Shown here: positions 29,627-38,285 of the stretch, piece by piece | Numbering within the stretch: position 1 is the first letter of the stretch | How the letters are laid out: each line of letters opens with the position of its first letter | Origin: Eubacteriales bacterium | Lineage (GTDB): Bacteria; Bacillota; Clostridia; Lachnospirales; Lachnospiraceae | Direction of reading: 5' to 3' | Length of the DNA stretch: 64,000 nt | Assembly: GCA_030526265.1 (NCBI GenBank) | Contig: JAUNDE010000004.1 | Span: 19,125 to 83,124, forward strand | Notes under the pieces: model-generated | What the model was told of the DNA's origin: nothing | Database searches by the model: none | Seen by the model: only the letters and a program-made list of their open reading frames with translations | Made by a program: the position numbers and the translations under genes

Positions 29627-31585
29627 CTAACATCCTCCCTGATTCTGTTTTCTGTTAAATGGCTTAAACTGTTTTCCACTGCCTTTATAAAATCTGCTGA
29701 ACATCTCATAGTATTCAAGACGAAGTACCTGGATGCCAACGATCAATCCTTCCATACCCATAACAAACAGGTTTCCGAAAATAACTCCTGCCATGTTCAG
29801 ATTTCCGCTTTCAGCACCTGAAAGCATCAGTACAACTCCCATCATTGCCGCATGGCTGACAGCGAATGCACCGACACGGACATATGACAGTGTATTCGAG
29901 AAATAACTGAGCATTGTCTCGAACAGTTCAAAAAATCCCTGTACAAAGAACATTACTTTTCCGGTTTCCATCTTTTCATGCCGCTTACTCACAAGATTTC
30001 CAAGCGGTTCCTTGAAAAGGAATGCCAGTATCGGTCCTCCAAGAAAAATCGCAAGCAGTACATTTCCAGGTGTTTTGTGACCTGTCATATAAAGCACCAC
30101 GGTAAGTACGATGAATCCGTAGAATACGATTCCGGCAATACCATTATGCGAGAACAGCATATTTCCCAGATCTTTCGCCTTCCATGCATTGATGACCTGG
30201 AAGATCATCACCAGTATGTTCATCGCCATACCAAATGCAACAGCCACGATAAATACTGTATTCAACTGTCCGATAAACGGTAAATTTGTCATCGCCTCAG
30301 ATGGCTTAAGCCATAGTGCAGGAATGATGTCTTCAAATCCAAAAACACTTCCGAACATCATTCCGAAAAACATGGAAAAAAGTCCTGCTATTGAGATGAT
30401 CCCTGCAAGGCTGATCTTCTTTGTCAGATAGAGCAGCCCTCCTGCCAGGAACAGCACAGCTCCCTGCCCAAGATCCCCGAACATTGCTCCAAAAATAAAT
30501 GTATAAGACAGCGCGATAAAAATCGTCGGATCCATCTCATTTGCAGCCGGAAGTCCGTACATCTCCACATACATCTCAAACGGCTTAAAGAATTTCGGAT
30601 TCTTCAACTTCGTCGGCGGATCTCCGAAGTATTTTTCTCTGTCTTCTTCCACCATCACCATCACAAGATCATCATCCTTCGTCTCTTCTATGAAGGCCTG
30701 AGCATCCTCTTCTCCCATCCATCCGCAGAGGACATAATAGCATTCTTTTCCTTCCTCTTCCTCTGTGTCCTCGAATGACCTCGCTGCTTTCTTCCGAATG
30801 TCAAAATACGCTGCGTGTTTATCAAGCTCTTCTCTTGCTCCGAGCAATTTTGAAGCATGACTTTCCATCAGTCCAGTCGTCTTTTCCTCCAGCTCTTTGA
30901 TCTCCTCAAGAATCGCCTCGCGCCTCTCATTCAATTCCCTGTAGGCTTCTGCAGGCGTTCCATGAAATGCCTTCATGAGATCGATCCTCTCAAAGTGAAG
31001 TGACGAAAACAGGTTGTCCACTTTTGCTTTGTCTACATCAGCTACCGCATAACATCCGTATACGTAGCTTTCTGTCTGATGATCCTTGATGAATATTGCC
31101 TTCATATCGTCATGCAGATATGTCTTCATACGGTTGTAATATCCCAGCCCGATCCGTCCAAACCGGAAGCGGATATATCGGTTTTTTGCGACATTCTGCA
31201 GATCGACATTCAATGAACGAAACGGCTCCAGAACGTTTGCCTGTTCTCTCAATTCATTCTCTTCTTTCTTGAGAAGCTCTATTCTGTCTCGATTCTCAAT
31301 ATAATCATGATTAATCTCCCTGATGAGATCCAAAGCTTCCCGCTTTGTCATTGAATGATCCGTCATGAATTTTCCCTTCTTCAGGAATTTACAATATTCT
31401 TCTGCTTTTGCAAGCGGCTCTCGAAACGGGTTCACTTCTATGAATGGGAGCAGATGATTAGTTGTCTTAAGTTCTGCTACCGCATTCTCGAGCTGCATTT
31501 CATATTTCGCAAGATACTGCTCACACATACGGTCAATATCCGATTCCGGCCCGCTGATCTGCAAAAATTTCATTTTTACAATCAT
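29627..31585 (-). CDS. ntpI: V-type ATPase membrane subunit I, operon 2
   Basis: 652 residues. The N-terminal half is soluble, with long coiled coils (about 30-115 and 215-275). The membrane half starts near residue 365 (FIALSYTFIFGAMFGDLGQGAVLF) and includes LSYFSNTLSYVRVGAFAVSHAAMM, the segment that carries the essential Arg next to the rotor ring. Its start overlaps the subunit C stop by ATGA, and ntpK follows two bases after its stop. Confidence 0.93.
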   Translation of the reverse strand: MIVKMKFLQISGPESDIDRMCEQYLAKYEMQLENAVAELKTTNHLLPFIEVNPFREPLAKAEEYCKFLKKGKFMTDHSMTKREALDLIREINHDYIENRDRIELLKKEENELREQANVLEPFRSLNVDLQNVAKNRYIRFRFGRIGLGYYNRMKTYLHDDMKAIFIKDHQTESYVYGCYAVADVDKAKVDNLFSSLHFERIDLMKAFHGTPAEAYRELNERREAILEEIKELEEKTTGLMESHASKLLGAREELDKHAAYFDIRKKAARSFEDTEEEEGKECYYVLCGWMGEEDAQAFIEETKDDDLVMVMVEEDREKYFGDPPTKLKNPKFFKPFEMYVEMYGLPAANEMDPTIFIALSYTFIFGAMFGDLGQGAVLFLAGGLLYLTKKISLAGIISIAGLFSMFFGMMFGSVFGFEDIIPALWLKPSEAMTNLPFIGQLNTVFIVAVAFGMAMNILVMIFQVINAWKAKDLGNMLFSHNGIAGIVFYGFIVLTVVLYMTGHKTPGNVLLAIFLGGPILAFLFKEPLGNLVSKRHEKMETGKVMFFVQGFFELFETMLSYFSNTLSYVRVGAFAVSHAAMMGVVLMLSGAESGNLNMAGVIFGNLFVMGMEGLIVGIQVLRLEYYEMFSRFYKGSGKQFKPFNRKQNQGGC

Positions 31586-32631
31586 TGAACTTCACCTCCC
31601 AAATAAGCAAGTGTCTCCTGTTTGGTGAGTCCATATCGAACGCACTCCAGAGACATGATCAATTTATCGATTTCCTCTTCTTTCAAAAACAGATACGTAT
31701 TTACTGTCGCAATAGAATACGGATTCTTTCTCCGGTCTGACAGATACAGATTATGAAGACACTCTTTGTAAAGCTGTTCAATCTTCTTATTCGTATTCAG
31801 CAGCTCATAATGCTTTCCGTAATACGTGCTTTGAAGAATCGTTTCAAACTGTTCTACGTTAGCCGTCTCTACCAGCGCCTTAAATTCCTCTATCCTTATC
31901 TTATAGTGGATCGGTATGGTCATCAGGTAAATATCCGGCGGCAGCATATGGTAATATTTCTTTGCGCGATAGATCCATTCCAGATTCAGAAGGTCAATCT
32001 TCGTTCCACAGTCCTTCGTAAAGATCTCCCTTTCTTCCTTTGTAAGCGCTTTTCTCTGTCTCATCCATGCATTTCTGAAATAATACTGTTCCAGCGCCAT
32101 ATCAAAATCATATAATGTCGGATTTTCCGAATTACTGATCCTCTTAAGCGTCGCATAATACTCAGTGCCCTGCAGATTCTCAACCAGCTCTTCAACACTG
32201 TTTGATGTGACAAGCCTGTCTATTGAGATCTGAGAGTATCTGTCAAAATACTTCTTTTTATAATCCAGATCAAACGGAATATCATAGTGATTGAAAATGA
32301 TACGAAAACAATAATTGATCAGATCGACCTCATAGCGTTTCCAGTATCCCTTCAAAAATTCTTTCTGTCTTCTTCCGGCGAAACAATAGATTCTTGAATA
32401 GTCACTGTAAAGAGACTGCGTTAAAACCTTCTCCACATTTCCTCTGTGATAGAGTGTTGTATCAAGCTTCTCAAATGCTTCCGTGTAAGCAGGCTTCGTC
32501 TTCAGATATTCCACGATCTCCGGCACATTACGCATCGACGCAATCGTTTCGAAATCCTGCTCTGTCAAAAGCTTCGATCCCATTGCCCGCACCTTCGTAA
32601 CAAGACCGCTGTATGACATCAAATTACCCAT
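31582..32631 (-). CDS. ntpC: V-type ATPase subunit C, operon 2
   Basis: 349 residues, helical, the V1-Vo socket subunit. It carries LTEQDFETIASMRNVPEIVEYL and the second-half repeat AFEKLDTTLYHRGNVEKVL, which fit the three-fold repeated helical bundle of the family. AGAGGTAAG precedes the ATG. The gene is second in operon 2, before I, an order not seen in operon 1. Confidence 0.87.
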   Translation of the reverse strand: MGNLMSYSGLVTKVRAMGSKLLTEQDFETIASMRNVPEIVEYLKTKPAYTEAFEKLDTTLYHRGNVEKVLTQSLYSDYSRIYCFAGRRQKEFLKGYWKRYEVDLINYCFRIIFNHYDIPFDLDYKKKYFDRYSQISIDRLVTSNSVEELVENLQGTEYYATLKRISNSENPTLYDFDMALEQYYFRNAWMRQRKALTKEEREIFTKDCGTKIDLLNLEWIYRAKKYYHMLPPDIYLMTIPIHYKIRIEEFKALVETANVEQFETILQSTYYGKHYELLNTNKKIEQLYKECLHNLYLSDRRKNPYSIATVNTYLFLKEEEIDKLIMSLECVRYGLTKQETLAYLGGEVQ

Positions 32632-32648
32632 AGTCTTACCTCTAATGT

Positions 32649-32960
32649 CTATCCTTCAATAATCTTCTTTAATACTTCCTTCGCATATTCCTCATGATGT
32701 TTTTCATAAGTCTGTTCGAGATTCTCAATGATGCTTTTATGTCTTTCTTTTTCCCGAACAACGAGTCCGGAAAGTTCTTTCTTCGCCTCTGTGCGGATCG
32801 CATCAATCGTCTCCTGTGTTTCTGCTTCCAGCTTCTTATCAAAATCAAGCGTCTCCTGATGTATGCGTTTCTCGATCTCTGTCTTTTGCTCTGCTGCATG
32901 ATCCACAATCTTTTCTGCTGTAACTTCTATGTCTGCCAATTTTCTGATTACTGCTTCCAC
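32649..32960 (-). CDS. V-type ATPase peripheral-stalk subunit (F/H type), operon 2
   Basis: 103-residue charged coiled-coil protein (KTEIEKRIHQETLDFDKKLE) at the head of the V-ATPase genes, equivalent in position and type to the NtpF stalk subunit. It uses GTG as start, with GGAGGT upstream. Only 17 bp separate it from the pepD stop, with no room for a promoter, so operon 2 is probably transcribed from in front of pepD. Confidence 0.75.
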   Translation of the reverse strand: MEAVIRKLADIEVTAEKIVDHAAEQKTEIEKRIHQETLDFDKKLEAETQETIDAIRTEAKKELSGLVVREKERHKSIIENLEQTYEKHHEEYAKEVLKKIIEG

Positions 32961-32977
32961 ATGCTACCTCCACATTA

Positions 32978-34426
32978 CTATTTACATTTCTTTAATATTT
33001 CCAAAATATATTTCCATGTTCTTTCAACCGATGCAATTTCCATCCTCTCATTTACAGAATGTACTTCTGCAAGGTTTGGTCCAAAGGAAACGCATTCCAG
33101 TTCCGGTTTCTTTAAGACAAATCTTGCCGGTTCAAGCCCTGCGTGCAGGTTGTCGATCACAACATCTTTGCCAAACATTTCTCTGTAAGTCTCGCTCATG
33201 ATGTTCTGAAGCTTTGTATCAAGTCTCATTGGCCATGCCACGAATTTTGTAAGAAGCTCGATCTCTCCTCCTGCCATCTTCGCACATACCTGCATTTTCT
33301 CCCAGAGCTGTTCGTTTCTTGTATCAACAGAACTTCTTAAGTAATGAACCGTTGTAAAATGTGTATCCGTTGTATGTACTGCTCCCACATTCAGTGAAGA
33401 CTCTACGATTCCCTCCAGCTTACGGCTGTACTCCAGTACGCCGTTCGGAAGAATAATGAGGAAATCAACCGCACGGTCTGTCGACGCTTTGTCAAGTGCC
33501 TCAGCTCTCACACCGGTCTCCTCCTTCAGCGTAACTTTGAGACCCGGCTCTTCTCCCATGAACTCATCACTAAAGATTCTCTCCATCTCACAGACCATTT
33601 CTTTTACTTTTGCTGCATCGGCCGGATCCACGATGATCACTGCCTTTGAATCAAATGCAATGACATTGTCCTGCTTTCCACCTTCCATGAACACAAGTCT
33701 GTAATCCACCTTTTCCCGGATACGATTCAGCAGACGACCAAGCATCTTGTGAGCATTTCCCCTCTGAAGATGGATCTCTGCTCCAGAATGACCTCCAAGA
33801 AGTCCCCGCACGCGGATCTCAACGGAAGTACCTTCTGCCATCTCCTTCTCGATCGGCAGATGTACCGCCAGACGGATACCTCCTGCACAGCCGATCGTAA
33901 GTACTCCCTCCACTTCACCGTCTATGTTCAGAAGTTTTGTCGCTGTGAACTCGCTCATATCAAGTGCTTCTGCCCCGAGAAGACCATCTTCCTCATCTGA
34001 TGTAAACAATGCTTCGATCGGAGGATGAGGAATATCATCGCTCTCAAGAATCGCGAGGATGATCCCAAGCGCGATCCCGTTATCTGCGCCAAGCGTTGTA
34101 CCTTTCGCTTTCACATATCCATCTTCGACATATGCTTCAATCGCATCCTTTGTGAAATCAAATTCCAGATCCGGATCTTTTGCACAGACCATATCAAGAT
34201 GTCCCTGTAAGATCAATGCCTCACTGTTTTCATAGCCAGGTGTTCCCGGCTTTTTGATGATCACATTGTTCGCATCATCCTGTTTTACCCACAATCCATG
34301 TTCCTTCGCAAAAGCAACACAATAATCGCTCGCTGCTTTTGTGTTGTAAGTTTCTCTTGGAATGCTTAAGAACTGCTCAAAATAATCATATACTCTCTTT
34401 GGTTCAAGTCCTTCAAAAATACTCAT
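32978..34426 (-). CDS. pepD: Aminoacyl-histidine dipeptidase (M20 family)
   Basis: 482-residue zinc dipeptidase, PepD/carnosinase type, cleaving Xaa-His and other dipeptides. The metal-binding motifs are intact: LQGHLDMVCAKD with the first His and Asp, GTTLGADNGIALG with the bridging Asp, and TSDEEDGLLGAEAL with the Glu pair. RGLLGGHSGAEIHLQRGNA marks the lid domain. The start MSIFEGLEP is chosen for its GGAGG upstream and family fit. The gene sits directly before V-ATPase operon 2 and likely shares its transcript. Confidence 0.93.
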   Translation of the reverse strand: MSIFEGLEPKRVYDYFEQFLSIPRETYNTKAASDYCVAFAKEHGLWVKQDDANNVIIKKPGTPGYENSEALILQGHLDMVCAKDPDLEFDFTKDAIEAYVEDGYVKAKGTTLGADNGIALGIILAILESDDIPHPPIEALFTSDEEDGLLGAEALDMSEFTATKLLNIDGEVEGVLTIGCAGGIRLAVHLPIEKEMAEGTSVEIRVRGLLGGHSGAEIHLQRGNAHKMLGRLLNRIREKVDYRLVFMEGGKQDNVIAFDSKAVIIVDPADAAKVKEMVCEMERIFSDEFMGEEPGLKVTLKEETGVRAEALDKASTDRAVDFLIILPNGVLEYSRKLEGIVESSLNVGAVHTTDTHFTTVHYLRSSVDTRNEQLWEKMQVCAKMAGGEIELLTKFVAWPMRLDTKLQNIMSETYREMFGKDVVIDNLHAGLEPARFVLKKPELECVSFGPNLAEVHSVNERMEIASVERTWKYILEILKKCK

Positions 34427-34512
34427 CTCCCATACCTCCGTAAAATGAAACACTTTATCATTTGTTATCCTTTTATATTACTTTGTTATATCCTTTTTTA
34501 TCTAAAATACAT

Positions 34513-34543
34513 TGTGAACGCCAGAGAAACCCCGCCGTTCACA
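34513..34543 (-). terminator. Hairpin after the P1 peptidase gene
   Basis: TGTGAACG and CGTTCACA form an 8-bp stem with a 15-base loop 32 bp past the stop. The sequence after it on the minus strand is AT-rich but lacks a clean T-run. The remaining AT-rich stretch up to pepD probably holds the pepD promoter, which I could not fix. Confidence 0.45.
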
Positions 34544-34574
34544 TCCATACATCCTTTTATTCCATTATATTCCT

Positions 34575-35516
34575 TCAATCATGTACTTTCGCAGCTCTTA
34601 TGATCGCCTCCGACAGAACCTCCGCTGCCAGAACTCCTGCAACATTGATGTCTGCCTCCACTTCTCCAAGAGCTGCGCCGTAGATCGTATCCCCATCCGC
34701 CATCGTTCCGACCGGATTGATACATCTCGCATACGCACATCTTGCCATGGATGCGATCTTACTCATCTCTGCCTTGGAAAACTTTCCATTCGTTACGATC
34801 GCCCCGATCGTCGTATTACTGTTGAAAAGATCCGTCCTCTCACAGATCTTATACAACTCATCACAGGAATGCACTGCAAGACTTCCGTCCTCTCCTCGTA
34901 GTCCCGCAATCTTCTTTCCACTCCCCGGATCGTAGATATCACCCAGTGCATTCAGAGCAACCACAGCCCCTACTTTCAATTCGCCGACCTGCGCCGCGTA
35001 AATTCCAAGACCCGACTTGGATGCCCGTTCCATGCCACAGATCTTTCCGACCGTTGCACCGCATCCGGCTCCGACATTCCCGCACTGAGGATGATTCTCC
35101 TCTGCATCCTTGCATGCCTCATAACCCATACCGGCATCCGGCCTGACATCCGCCCTTCCGATCCCCAGATCATAAATACATGCCTGACACACGAGCGGAA
35201 CCTTTGCAAATCCCGTATCATAGCCAATTCCTCTGCTCTCCAGATACCGCATCACCCCATCGGATGCTGCAAGTCCAAATGCAGAACCACCGGAAAGCAC
35301 GATCGCATTCACCGGATTATCTGCTGTGAGCGGATCTGCAAGAAGATTTTCCCGCGAGGCGGGTCCGCCTCCGCTGACGTCAACCCCAACAGTCGCTCCA
35401 TGATTAAAAAGCAGTACCGTGACTCCGGTCTTCGCCTCCTGATCCTCGGCATTTCCGATCCGGAGTCCCCTGATATCCCTGATGTCTATTTCCCTTGCTG
35501 TCGTCTGCTCATACAT
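34575..35516 (-). CDS. P1-family (DmpA/S58-like) peptidase
   Basis: 313 residues of the P1/S58 N-terminal-nucleophile family, which self-cleaves to give alpha and beta chains and acts as an aminopeptidase or beta-peptidyl aminopeptidase. Motifs include IRDIRGLRIGNAED at the start, VSGGGPASRE, VLSGGSAFGLAASDGV and the self-cleavage region NSNTTIGAIVTNG (about 240-252), where a Thr takes the nucleophile place. The ECF S-component gene is 15 bp upstream, so the two are probably expressed together. The physiological peptide is unknown. Confidence 0.88.
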   Translation of the reverse strand: MYEQTTAREIDIRDIRGLRIGNAEDQEAKTGVTVLLFNHGATVGVDVSGGGPASRENLLADPLTADNPVNAIVLSGGSAFGLAASDGVMRYLESRGIGYDTGFAKVPLVCQACIYDLGIGRADVRPDAGMGYEACKDAEENHPQCGNVGAGCGATVGKICGMERASKSGLGIYAAQVGELKVGAVVALNALGDIYDPGSGKKIAGLRGEDGSLAVHSCDELYKICERTDLFNSNTTIGAIVTNGKFSKAEMSKIASMARCAYARCINPVGTMADGDTIYGAALGEVEADINVAGVLAAEVLSEAIIRAAKVHD

Positions 35517-35531
35517 TGTCTGCCCTTCTTT

Positions 35532-36143
35532 CTACACCTGTTTCAATGCAGCTGCAAGTGCTCTCGAAACGGCTGCCGAAACAACAGTACATACACCTGC
35601 TTCGATCGCTCCCTGAACACCTACAAATGCAACGACGAACATCAGCGGATTTGACACGCCAAGAGTGTCAACAAATCCCTGAATATAGTCTGTGTTATAA
35701 AAGAATAAAACAAGCGTTGACATATAAAGAATTGTATTCAGCACCGGGCAGGCAAATCCTCCGACAAAATATGCAAGATTCGCTTTCTTTGCACGGATCT
35801 TTTTGAAGATCAGCCCTGCGAGCCATCCCTCAAGAATGCGCGGGATAATGCAAAGAATGATCGTGCCGACCGGGTTGATGCTAAAAAGCATGGAACCGAA
35901 CGGACTCGCGCCAAAGCACTGCATCAGACTCGTAACTCCGAATGCCAGTCCACAGATCGCTCCGCCTTCCGGCCCAATGATCATTGCCCCTACTGCCACC
36001 GGAACGGTCAAAAATGTGATCGAAAGCCCCGGTGTTCTGAGATAGCCAAGCGGTGTGAATGCCATAATAATGATAATGGCGATCATCAACGCAAGTTCCA
36101 CCATACTGCGTGTACGTTTCTTTGTGTTTGTTTCTCTGTTCAT
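35532..36143 (-). CDS. ECF transporter S component (substrate-binding membrane subunit)
   Basis: 203 residues with about six membrane helices; LALMIAIIIIMAFTPLGYL starts the first, and PVAVGAMIIGPEGGAICGLAFGVTSL is the typical S-component segment. S components capture a vitamin or metal and then engage a shared EcfA-A'-T module, which is not in this window. GTPASL-like flanks recall PanT-type proteins, but the ligand cannot be read from sequence. The start at MNRETNTKKR has GGAGGAG before it; the longer frame does not. Followed at 15 bp by the P1 peptidase. Confidence 0.85.
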   Translation of the reverse strand: MNRETNTKKRTRSMVELALMIAIIIIMAFTPLGYLRTPGLSITFLTVPVAVGAMIIGPEGGAICGLAFGVTSLMQCFGASPFGSMLFSINPVGTIILCIIPRILEGWLAGLIFKKIRAKKANLAYFVGGFACPVLNTILYMSTLVLFFYNTDYIQGFVDTLGVSNPLMFVVAFVGVQGAIEAGVCTVVSAAVSRALAAALKQV

Positions 36144-36281
36144 GTTTCTCTCCTCCTCGCAGATAAAACGGCGCATCTTTTTGCATCCTGTCTTTCTGCC
36201 TCTGAATGTTATTAGATACAATGAACATTATTCTCTCTTCAATTGTGTGATGCATTTTCACTCGAATAACGCTCAGTTACT

Positions 36282-36310
36282 ATAGTAGCACAATTTTGCC
36301 AGTGTGAAGC
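36282..36310 (-). promoter_or_regulatory. Promoter of the ECF-S/P1 peptidase unit
   Basis: An extended -10, TGCTACTAT (36282-36290), with a weak -35 GCTTCA (36305-36310) 17 bp upstream. The leader is about 130 nt with no riboswitch that I recognise. Confidence 0.55.
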
Positions 36311-36361
36311 AATAAATTTTCATTTCTTTCCAAATTATGCAAGTAAAATGTGTAAAACCAG

Positions 36362-37615
36362 CTACTTTCTTTCCTCAATCCTGTAAACATATCCGCTTTC
36401 TCTCATCAGTGCGAGATATGGATCCGGGTCAAAATATTCTGGCGAATACACTCCCGACTCTTTCCAGATGCCGCGTCCGACGAGCTCGATTGCGAGCGCC
36501 GCGCCAAATCCGGTCTGAGCTGTCACCGCCTGAGACCCCCACCGTTTCATCGATTCCTGATTATCAAACGGCTGATAGATGAAATACTCCTTCTCCACTC
36601 CGTCTTTCTTTCCGATGCAATGCACCCCGACCAGCATCTCACCGACCATCTCATCGCCGATATCCTTCGGCTGCGGTGCACACGCAGCGACAACATCACG
36701 AGGGACCACCTCTGCTCCATTCACACGTACCGGGTGAATACTTCGAAGTCCCAGATGATCCAGCACCTTCAGTGCCGTGATCAGATTTTCATCCAGACTG
36801 ATCTTGAATGTCGCCTTCTTAAGTCCATACTGAGAGAGATATCTCGCAAATGTCACGACCTCTTCATGCTCTACTTTCACGAGTGTATTCTCACCGACAG
36901 GCTCCGGCATGCGGAATACTTCTCGCCCAGCAAATGGTTTCTCCACGATAAATCCACCTTTTTCTGCATCGTACTCCACATTCGGATTCATCACTTCATC
37001 GAGAACGGTCCAGACATTGAATCCAAACGAAATATCATCCGGGTCTGCGTTTGGAATATTTAAGTTTCCACCATCCTTGACATGAAGCTCCGTCACCTCA
37101 TCAAACAGATGCGTCGCCGCATATTTTGCAAACACATTCACGACACCCGGATCGATGCCGAGACAGATCAGCGCCATGTTTCCTTTTTCTTTCCATGCCT
37201 CATGACGGTCAAAATTATATTTCGTCATCGGCTCTGTGTAACTGTTTTCAATGCCTGGCCCATACGCCGGATCGTCCATCGGCACAGACCACGTTCCCAT
37301 ACTTCCGTAATCCACACCCGCACGATATGCGGCATCAAAGATAAAATTGCTCGCAAACGGAGGCGCAGCATCCATTACAAAATCGATCTTATGCTCTCTG
37401 ATAATATGTTCTATCTCATCACTGTTCGTCGCATCCACCGATGAAGCTTCAAACCGCTCATCCTCTCCAAGCATCTGTACTACTTCTCTTGCCCTTTCCA
37501 CATCGTAATCGCAGACAAGCACATACGAAAGCCAGTCTCTCTCCTGATCTCTCCACTGTAATACCTTCAGCATACTTTCACCGACGGCACCTGCGCCGAC
37601 TAACATCATTCTCAT
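36362..37615 (-). CDS. Saccharopine dehydrogenase-like / carboxynorspermidine dehydrogenase-like protein
   Basis: 417 residues. The N-terminal Rossmann domain begins MRMMLVGAGAVGESMLKVL (a GxGxxG nucleotide site), followed by DFVMDAAPPFASNFIFDAA and the catalytic-domain block CLGIDPGVVNVFAKYAA. The family includes saccharopine dehydrogenase and carboxynorspermidine dehydrogenase (Lys1/CASDH), which use NAD(P)H to join or split amino-acid adducts. No polyamine or lysine genes lie beside it, so the substrate is open. It is monocistronic and is controlled by the glycine riboswitch upstream, an unusual pairing. Confidence 0.85.
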   Translation of the reverse strand: MRMMLVGAGAVGESMLKVLQWRDQERDWLSYVLVCDYDVERAREVVQMLGEDERFEASSVDATNSDEIEHIIREHKIDFVMDAAPPFASNFIFDAAYRAGVDYGSMGTWSVPMDDPAYGPGIENSYTEPMTKYNFDRHEAWKEKGNMALICLGIDPGVVNVFAKYAATHLFDEVTELHVKDGGNLNIPNADPDDISFGFNVWTVLDEVMNPNVEYDAEKGGFIVEKPFAGREVFRMPEPVGENTLVKVEHEEVVTFARYLSQYGLKKATFKISLDENLITALKVLDHLGLRSIHPVRVNGAEVVPRDVVAACAPQPKDIGDEMVGEMLVGVHCIGKKDGVEKEYFIYQPFDNQESMKRWGSQAVTAQTGFGAALAIELVGRGIWKESGVYSPEYFDPDPYLALMRESGYVYRIEERK

Positions 37616-37641
37616 TTTTCTCTCTCCTCATCATTAAAATA

Positions 37642-37870
37642 CAAAAAGAACAGAGATACAAGATACACGCACGGATACATGTATCTCATATCTCTGTCCT
37701 TTTGCCAGTTGGTTCTTGCCTCGTAGGCGATGCTTTCGCATTCTCTCCAAAGTTTCGTCCGGCCGCCTTCCCTTTTGCCTGTCAGTTTCCGCGAAGGTTA
37801 AGATCGTCCTTCGGTTTGCTTCTTCGGCCTTCATAAATGAATGTCTAGGGCAGCCATCATCCGCTGTTTT
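37642..37870 (-). promoter_or_regulatory. Tandem glycine riboswitch with terminator
   Basis: Aptamer 1 (about 37770-37865) has GCCGAAGAAGCAAA and ACTGACAGGCAAAAGG, matching the glycine aptamer core. A GGACGAAAC-type linker and a second unit (about 37695-37770) ending CTGGCAAAAGGACAGAG follow; this second unit is diverged, with CCTACGAGGCAAG for the usual CCGAAGGGGCAA. An expression platform follows: a 17-bp stem with two mismatches (37650-37697) and a T-run (37644-37649). The ACAGAGA at the aptamer 2 exit is shared with the terminator stem, so binding should relieve termination. It precedes the saccharopine-dehydrogenase-like gene. Confidence 0.85.
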
Positions 37871-37881
37871 CAGTTGCATTT

Positions 37882-37910
37882 ATTATAGTCCTTTTCGTGC
37901 AGGGTGTCCA
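37882..37910 (-). promoter_or_regulatory. Promoter of the glycine riboswitch transcript
   Basis: Minus-strand TGGACA (37905-37910) and TATAAT (37882-37887) with a 17-bp spacer; the start falls near 37875, just before aptamer 1. The stretch from about 37911 to 38285 otherwise holds the divergent promoter of the DUF89 gene and a repeat. Confidence 0.8.
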
Positions 37911-38137
37911 GAAGAGGATTGTATGAAATGCAATGTTTTTCGTATGGAATATTGGGTTACTTCACCGCAAATTCTTTTCCGATTACCTTTCCTTTGATGC
38001 CATTCATCACACAGAAAGACATGATTTTATTTTTTCTCTTTGCATCCCTTATATTATACATTAAAATCGTTGGTTTCGACGACATGGCCTCTCATCTCCT
38101 GATATCATTTTTTTCATGATATCCCCGGTAAAATCAT

Positions 38138-38167
38138 TTGTCAACTTACCTGCTTTTGCGGTATTAT
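38138..38167 (+). promoter_or_regulatory. Promoter of the DUF89 gene
   Basis: TTGTCA (38138-38143) and TATTAT (38162-38167), 18 bp apart. The leader contains the terminator-like repeat at 38188-38256. Confidence 0.6.
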
Positions 38168-38187
38168 TTTCTTAGAAATTCAAGTCA

Positions 38188-38256
38188 AACTCCCACTGAG
38201 ATGAATCTCTTATTACTCTCCACTTATAGAAGTGGGAGGTTTTTCGACTAAGATAA
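38188..38256 (+). repeat. CTCCCACTGAGAT repeat, copy 1, terminator-like
   Basis: The repeat starts CTCCCACTGAGAT and ends AGTGGGAGGTTTTTCG. The first CTCCCACT (38190-38197) or an inner CCACTT can pair with AGTGGGAG (38231-38238), and a T-run follows, so this copy works as a hairpin terminator or attenuator in the leader. A second, diverged copy is at 62064-62136. The form recalls ends of IS200/IS605 elements, but no transposase is near. Confidence 0.65.
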
Positions 38257-38285
38257 AATAAATCTGAAAGGATCATGGAAATAAT

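Noticed and set aside
34427-36361. Possible vitamin riboswitch before the ECF S-component
   Set aside because: The leader of about 130 nt shows no conserved TPP, FMN, cobalamin or preQ1 core that I can see.
37634-37879. 81-codon open frame on the minus strand
   Set aside because: It lies entirely over the glycine riboswitch and its terminator, which explains the sequence fully.
37904-38119. 71-codon plus-strand frame before the second DUF89 gene
   Set aside because: No ribosome site; it spans two divergent promoters.
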